From contig JWZX01001688.1 of NCBI GenBank assembly GCA_001275005.1, positions 1 through 15,401 of the forward strand: 15,401 bases of DNA. Reading direction: 5' to 3'. The notes below the pieces were generated by a model, which was not told the DNA's origin, ran no database searches, and saw only the letters and a program-made list of their open reading frames with translations. The position numbers and the translations under genes are program-made. This document shows, piece after piece, positions 7,994 through 14,000 of the stretch; position 1 is the stretch's first letter, and the number at the start of each line of letters is the position of its first letter. Origin of the DNA: Chrysochromulina tobinii (taxonomy: Eukaryota > Haptophyta > Prymnesiales > Chrysochromulinaceae).

Positions 7994-8074
7994 AAAAGGA
8001 AGGATTTTCAGGCAGAGCGCCCCTCGCTCGTGGTGCCCGCCTCGTCGTGCCGTTCCCTTCTGAATAAGCGGGCA

Positions 8075-11000
8075 ATGAGGGCTGGGACATCAACGAGCTT
8101 CAACGATCGACGACGAGCGCGCTACTCGCAGAGTGTCTTCGCTTTGGCTTGTATGATCTCCTCGGCAGCTGCAGCTCCACTCGACTTTGCGCGCCCGCTG
8201 CAACTAGACTTTGTGCCCGATCACGTCCCGGCAGCAGCAGAACCAGCAGCTCCACACGACTTTGGGCGCCCGCTGCCACTAGAATTCGTGCCCGATGCCG
8301 TCCGCAAAGCGCCCACTGTCCCCATCGTTCCTGTTCGATTGTCCTCAAGGACATCCCCGTTCGATGCCCTCGAGGATATCCTCGAGAAAACCGGGCAGGG
8401 TGCGCCGGCAGCTACAGGCGGGTGCGTCGACACCGATGAGATATGCGCCTCGTGGGCCGCGAATGGCGACTGCGAAACCATTCCAGAGTTCATGCACTCA
8501 ACATGCGCTGCGTCATGTGGTCGCTGCCCCGCGCCCGCTTCTGCTCCCGGCTCGGGCCCAACCTCGGCAAAAAAGCCACTTCCGGAGAACAATACATACA
8601 AGACACCGCCCACGGTCAATGCGCCGGTCACGACCCAGCCGACCGCGCCGGCCATGACGGATATCAAGACACCGATCACGGCCAATGAGCCGACCTGGTA
8701 CAGGTCACCGGCCACGGTCTTTGCGCCGAGCACGACGCAGCCCACCGCACCATCCATTACTGAGATCAAGACACCGACCACGGTCAACGCGCCTAGCTTG
8801 GTCCTGCCGACCTCGGGGAGGACAGTCCTCAAAACACCGGCCACGTCTAATGCGCCGAGCTCGACCAGACCGATTGCAGGGAACACGTCTGAGCTCCACG
8901 CACCGCCGACCACGGCCTATGCGCCGACCTGGAGCGTGCCAACCTCGGGGCACGAGGCAATCCTCAACTCGCCGACCGGCAAGGAGCGGACCACCATCGT
9001 CGTCATGTCCGATCGTTTCGAAGCTGTCGTGGTCGCCATCGGCTCTCTCTTCAAGAACAGCCCAGAGAGCGACATCGACGTCTGGCTCATCGGCGATATG
9101 CAGCGGGAAGCGAGAGGCAGCGTGTCTCTGCTCCAGCGGCTCAACGCCGCGCTCCAGCCGCAAGTGCCGAAGCAGACGATCAGTGTGATGGGTATCGATG
9201 AGGCGACGGCGCTGCTCGAGAGTGACGGCGTCTCTCCAGTCTGGAAGTGGCCACAGTTCGGCTCACTGGGCGCTGACCAGGATCAGGACCATCAGCCGCG
9301 GACCGTGCTCCATCCGGAGCCGTGGGACTATGACAACATGCACCATGACCCGTTCAACCTGATTCGCTTCTACCTGCCGTATCTCGCGCCCTTCAGAGAG
9401 CTCGATGCCCTCTTCTTATGTGACGACGACATCGTCGTTCAGAAGTCCATCTCCACGCTCGAGGTACCGATGGGTGATGGTCCTGTCATCGCCGCGACGT
9501 GCAACGGATGGCTGTGGGCCGAGGACTGCATGCGCAACGAGCCGTACTACAATGGAAAGGGTTGGTTGGACTACCCGGCCACGTATCTGGGCAAGGACAA
9601 GGCACACGGATATAATGGGTGCGCGAAGACGTCAAGGGAAAGCGGGATCCGCATGTGCCAGAAGGACGAGTTTGCGGACACGGTGCTGCGCTGGAGTAAG
9701 GAGTTCAACGGCAAAGAGCTCGACGTCAACGCACAGCCGCGCTGGAACTTCGGCTTATCGCGCGTCAACCTGACCGAGTGGCGGGCGCAAAACATGTCTC
9801 ACGTCTTCGATAACTACATGCGCGCCAACTACGAAGCCAAGCTGATCCCCGAGACGTCCCTCGCGTTCGGCCTCGGGATCGCATACTTCGCGTTTGCGGA
9901 CAAAATAAAGTGCTGGAACGACGTTGTGGGCGACCCGGCCTTCGTGGACGGCCTCGGGTACATCTCAAAGGCCGACTTGAAAGTGAACAACCTAGTCGCG
10001 TCGAAGTTGCTTGGAGAGGCGACCGTGCTCCACTGGTCCGGGCGCAACAAGCCGTTCGACCCAATGTCCGAGATGGACCTCGAGCTCTACAAGCCGTTCG
10101 ATGCCGTGCAGGACTACTATGTGCACAAGCAGCCACTTACGCTGAGGACGCAGGGGGCTGTGAAGCCGGAGGCTGTCGAAGCGGAGAGTGGACTCCACAC
10201 CATCGTCAGGCAGACGCCCGATCCAACGAAGCAGAGTACTCGCGCGCTCTTGTATGCAGATCTTTTTTCGGGAGCGGAGTGGTTCTTGGAGCTGCTCGAT
10301 CAGACGCCTGACGTCTGTGCGTCGGGCTCGACCGGCAATCCTACGGCTGCTTTCGCAGGAGAGAGCTTCATCCCGCCCCACTTCGAGGCCGTCGAGGACG
10401 CCATCCCAGTCTGCGCTCAGAAGCGCGGCTGCCTCTGGAGCTTCATCGCAGAACACGTGCCCCGCTATGTGGAACAGCGTGCCAACTGGTGCCAGTCCTC
10501 TCGCGCTGACAGGTATCAAAGGAAGGGGAGCTTGGAAATGTTTGCAGTCCATGACATGCATGGCGTGATGCTTTGCTCTTGGGCTGGCCGCCTGCTCCAA
10601 ATGTACCCCAATCGCACCAACTACTCCGACCTGGGCGGGGTCCAGGCGCTCTGGAACCTGTATGAGCACAATGTCTTCTCGATGGCAACGGATCTCGTCC
10701 CGTGCACACAGGCGTGCGGCTTCAAGCCCGTCCGCATGCTTAAGTTCATGCGCGCGTGGGCCCAGCCGATGATGAACGGAAGCGAGCCGGCTTATTCGTG
10801 GCGCGAGAACGGCGATGCGCCCAAGTACTTTGTGGGCGACTTTGCGGGCGAGCACTGTAACGGCGAGGCCCTGCCGGGAGGAGGCTGCGACGGCAGCGAG
10901 GCCTACTTGCCAAAGATCAACTGGGACGCATACAAGGTGGTCGAGCTCACGCGTTGGAATCTTCTCGATAGTTGCCTCGCGCAGACTGAGTTCGCGAAGG

Positions 11001-14000
11001 GTATTACCGAAGACCCGGATGTTTCCGTTCAGCTCGAAAGCAACTCGAATCTCGCGGAAGGCGACGTCGACTTGGACGACCTGCTGCGCTGCATCAGATA
11101 CTCCGGCGCACAGCGTGATGCGGACCGCCTACGACCCAGCGTCTTTGCTGGCGAACGCCTCACTGATTGGATGACGCTCCCCTATGAGGTGTGCGCAATG
11201 CCAAGCCATATTCAGGCATGCGTCGATGCCGCGGTAGCCCACGTCGTTGACGCACCGTACAAGCTGGTCGAGACGCCTCACAGCGTTGGTACCGACATGA
11301 TTGAGAATGTCAACTTCGACTCCAAATCCACTCTTGTGGAGGATTTGAAGCGCCGACGCTGGCGACGAGCACAAGGGAATCAACTGGCCGGTGAGAGGTA
11401 TCGCCGGTTCCCATCGCAGCTTGCCTCGAAGCCGCACGTGGAGACGCTGGACGTGGATTGGTTGTCGAACTTCCAAGATGATAGCTTCGTCACAGCACTC
11501 CAGCGGCTTAATCGGTCGCCACCGCCGCCGCCGCCGCCGCCGCCGCCGCAGGTGATCCAGGCAGTTCCGACGACGGGAAGGGAAGGGCGGAGGTCGCCGC
11601 CGCCGCCGCCGTTGCAAACGCCGGTGCAACGAGAGGGCATTGGTTCGAGTCGACCTGCGAAGGCATGTTGCCTGGACCCTAAGAACACAAAATGTCTTGA
11701 AAAGGGCATTCCTGTTTGCTGCGCACCTTGGGATCTAGTGTGCATCAAGATGCAAGCCGGCGGCTCTATCGATCCGAAGACTGGCAAGTACATCCCTGGC
11801 CCGGGCTTTGACCCTAAATATGACCCAACCAAGGCGGGCCCTGCTCCTAAAGGTTGGGCCCCTGAAAAGGGTGGAGATGATGATGACAATGATGATGACA
11901 ATGATCAATCGTATTCTTACGACGAAAACGACGAGAATGGTGGTAGTGGTGGAAGAACTCCTAATAAGGCATGTTGCGTTGACCCCAGGAACACAAAATG
12001 TCTCGATAAGGGCATTCCTCATTGCTGCGCACCTTGGGATCTAGTGTGCATCAAGATGCAAGCAGGCGGCTCTATCGATCCAATCACTGGCAAGTACATC
12101 CCTGGCAGAGGCTATGACCCTGACTATGACCCAACCAAGGCTGGTCCTGCTCCTAAAGGCTGGACCCCTGAAAAGGGTGGTGATGATGATGACAATAGCA
12201 GTGACGATGAAGAAGACAATAATGAATCGCAACCTAATAAGGCATGTTGCGTGGATCCTAGGAACACAAAATGTCTCGATAAGGGCATTCCTGTTTGCTG
12301 CGCACCTTGGGATCTAGTGTGCATCAAGATGCAAGCCGGCGGCTCTATCGATCCGAAGACTGGCAAGTACATCCCTGGCCCGGGCTATGACCCTAAATAT
12401 GACCCAACCAAGGCTGGTCCTGCTCCTAAAGGCTGGACCGACTCGGACTCGGGACCAAGCCCGGGGCCCAACTCCAACTCGGGGCCCAACTCTGACTCGG
12501 GGCCCAACTCCAACTCGGGGGCCAACTCCAACTCGGGGCCGAACTCTGACTCGGGGCCGAACTCTGACTCGGGGCCCAACTCCAACTCGGGGCCGAACTC
12601 TGACTCGGGGCCCAACTCCAACTCGGGGCCGATCTCCAACTCGGGACCCAAGGGTGGCAGTAGCGGCGGCAACTTGCCACCCTTGGGACCCGACAGCTAT
12701 ACTTATACCTACGAAGACGAAGACGGAATTGTGAGAAGAAGACGGAAATGTAAGAAGAACAAGCCTTGTCCCGCCGGAGAAGACGGCACCCCCCTCACTT
12801 ATTCCTACGACGAAGATGAAGCAGGTGGTGGCGGACGGAAAAAGTGCAGAAACACTCTAGGAAAAGTCATTCCCTGTCCCGCCGGAGACGACGACACCTA
12901 TTCTTACGACGAGGATGGTGTTAAACGGAGAAAGAAGCCCGGAGCAGAAGGTGGAGAAGGCGATGTAGGATCTCCGGAAGATAGTTCAGCAAGGAGACCC
13001 CGCGGGTCTGGCTATGGTCCCCATGGATTCACTCGCCGTACCATTCGCCGCGGCACCGTTCTCGAGCTGGCCGCTGCCGATGTAGAGCACGGTCGCACGT
13101 CGCGCTCCTCTCGATGGATGGGTGTTGCCAACGCCCAACAGCTTTCCGCCGGTCTCATCCACGCTGGGTTCGCCACGTTCATCCAGCCGATCTACTGCTT
13201 CGCGTGGGAGGCCCATGCCGAAAGTAACGAGATCGCCAAGTACCTCGCGCTTCTACCCGAGCAGTACATTGTTCCCGGCTCGAGCGTGTTGACGACTTTC
13301 GACGAGCTGTTCTTCAAAGCCAGTTTCGACGAACTAGCAGTTGACACTCGGGCGCATGCGCTCATCGCATTTGGCCAGGTCGCCAACAACACGTGGGTGC
13401 ACTCAGTGCGCGCTGCTACGAGCCGACCCATCGTGGTCCTGGGCCTCATGCGCGACGTTCTCGCTCATCGCGTCCAGCTCTTCTACAGCGACGTCGCGCG
13501 GCGCCAGATGGCTGAACGGTCGTCGTCGACGTTTGTGAAGGCGATGATGCATTCGTGGATGCAGAGCGACGAGTACCCACGCGATGCTCAGCTCGAGTAC
13601 ATGTACGGCTTGAATGCCACTCTTCGCGACCTCCCCATCGACGACGTCTGGAAAGCTCGCAACGCGTCCGCTATTGCGTCCGGTGTAGATCATGGCGGCA
13701 CCACCTCCACTGCCTCCGTGTATCTGGGTCCCGTCGGAGACGCGCAGAATGTACGCCGGAGCTTGTGCGTGTTTGCGCACTCGACCTCGTTGCCGATTCC
13801 GTGGATGCGGTATGAGACCGCCATGGATAGCGTCAGCAGCACCGTACCGTCGAAGCTCCTCAAGCACGTCGACGAGGACATCGTTGCCGCCATGCTCGCC
13901 AAGGAGCCGAGAGAGTTCTACTACGTCGCTCGCGCTCTGGATTCCTTCGAAGCCTTTGCGGAGGAGTACGGATGCTTGGAGGAGCCAACAGAGGCGGCCC

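Noticed and set aside
8423-8527. Possible toxin gene because of the ShKT pattern
   Set aside because: The module is one small part of a large secreted enzyme; ShKT domains are common non-toxin accessory modules.
12124-12672. Minus-strand frames with ELGPESE-type repeats
   Set aside because: Antisense shadows of the NSNSGP repeat and Cys-rich modules; the plus frame continues unbroken on both sides.
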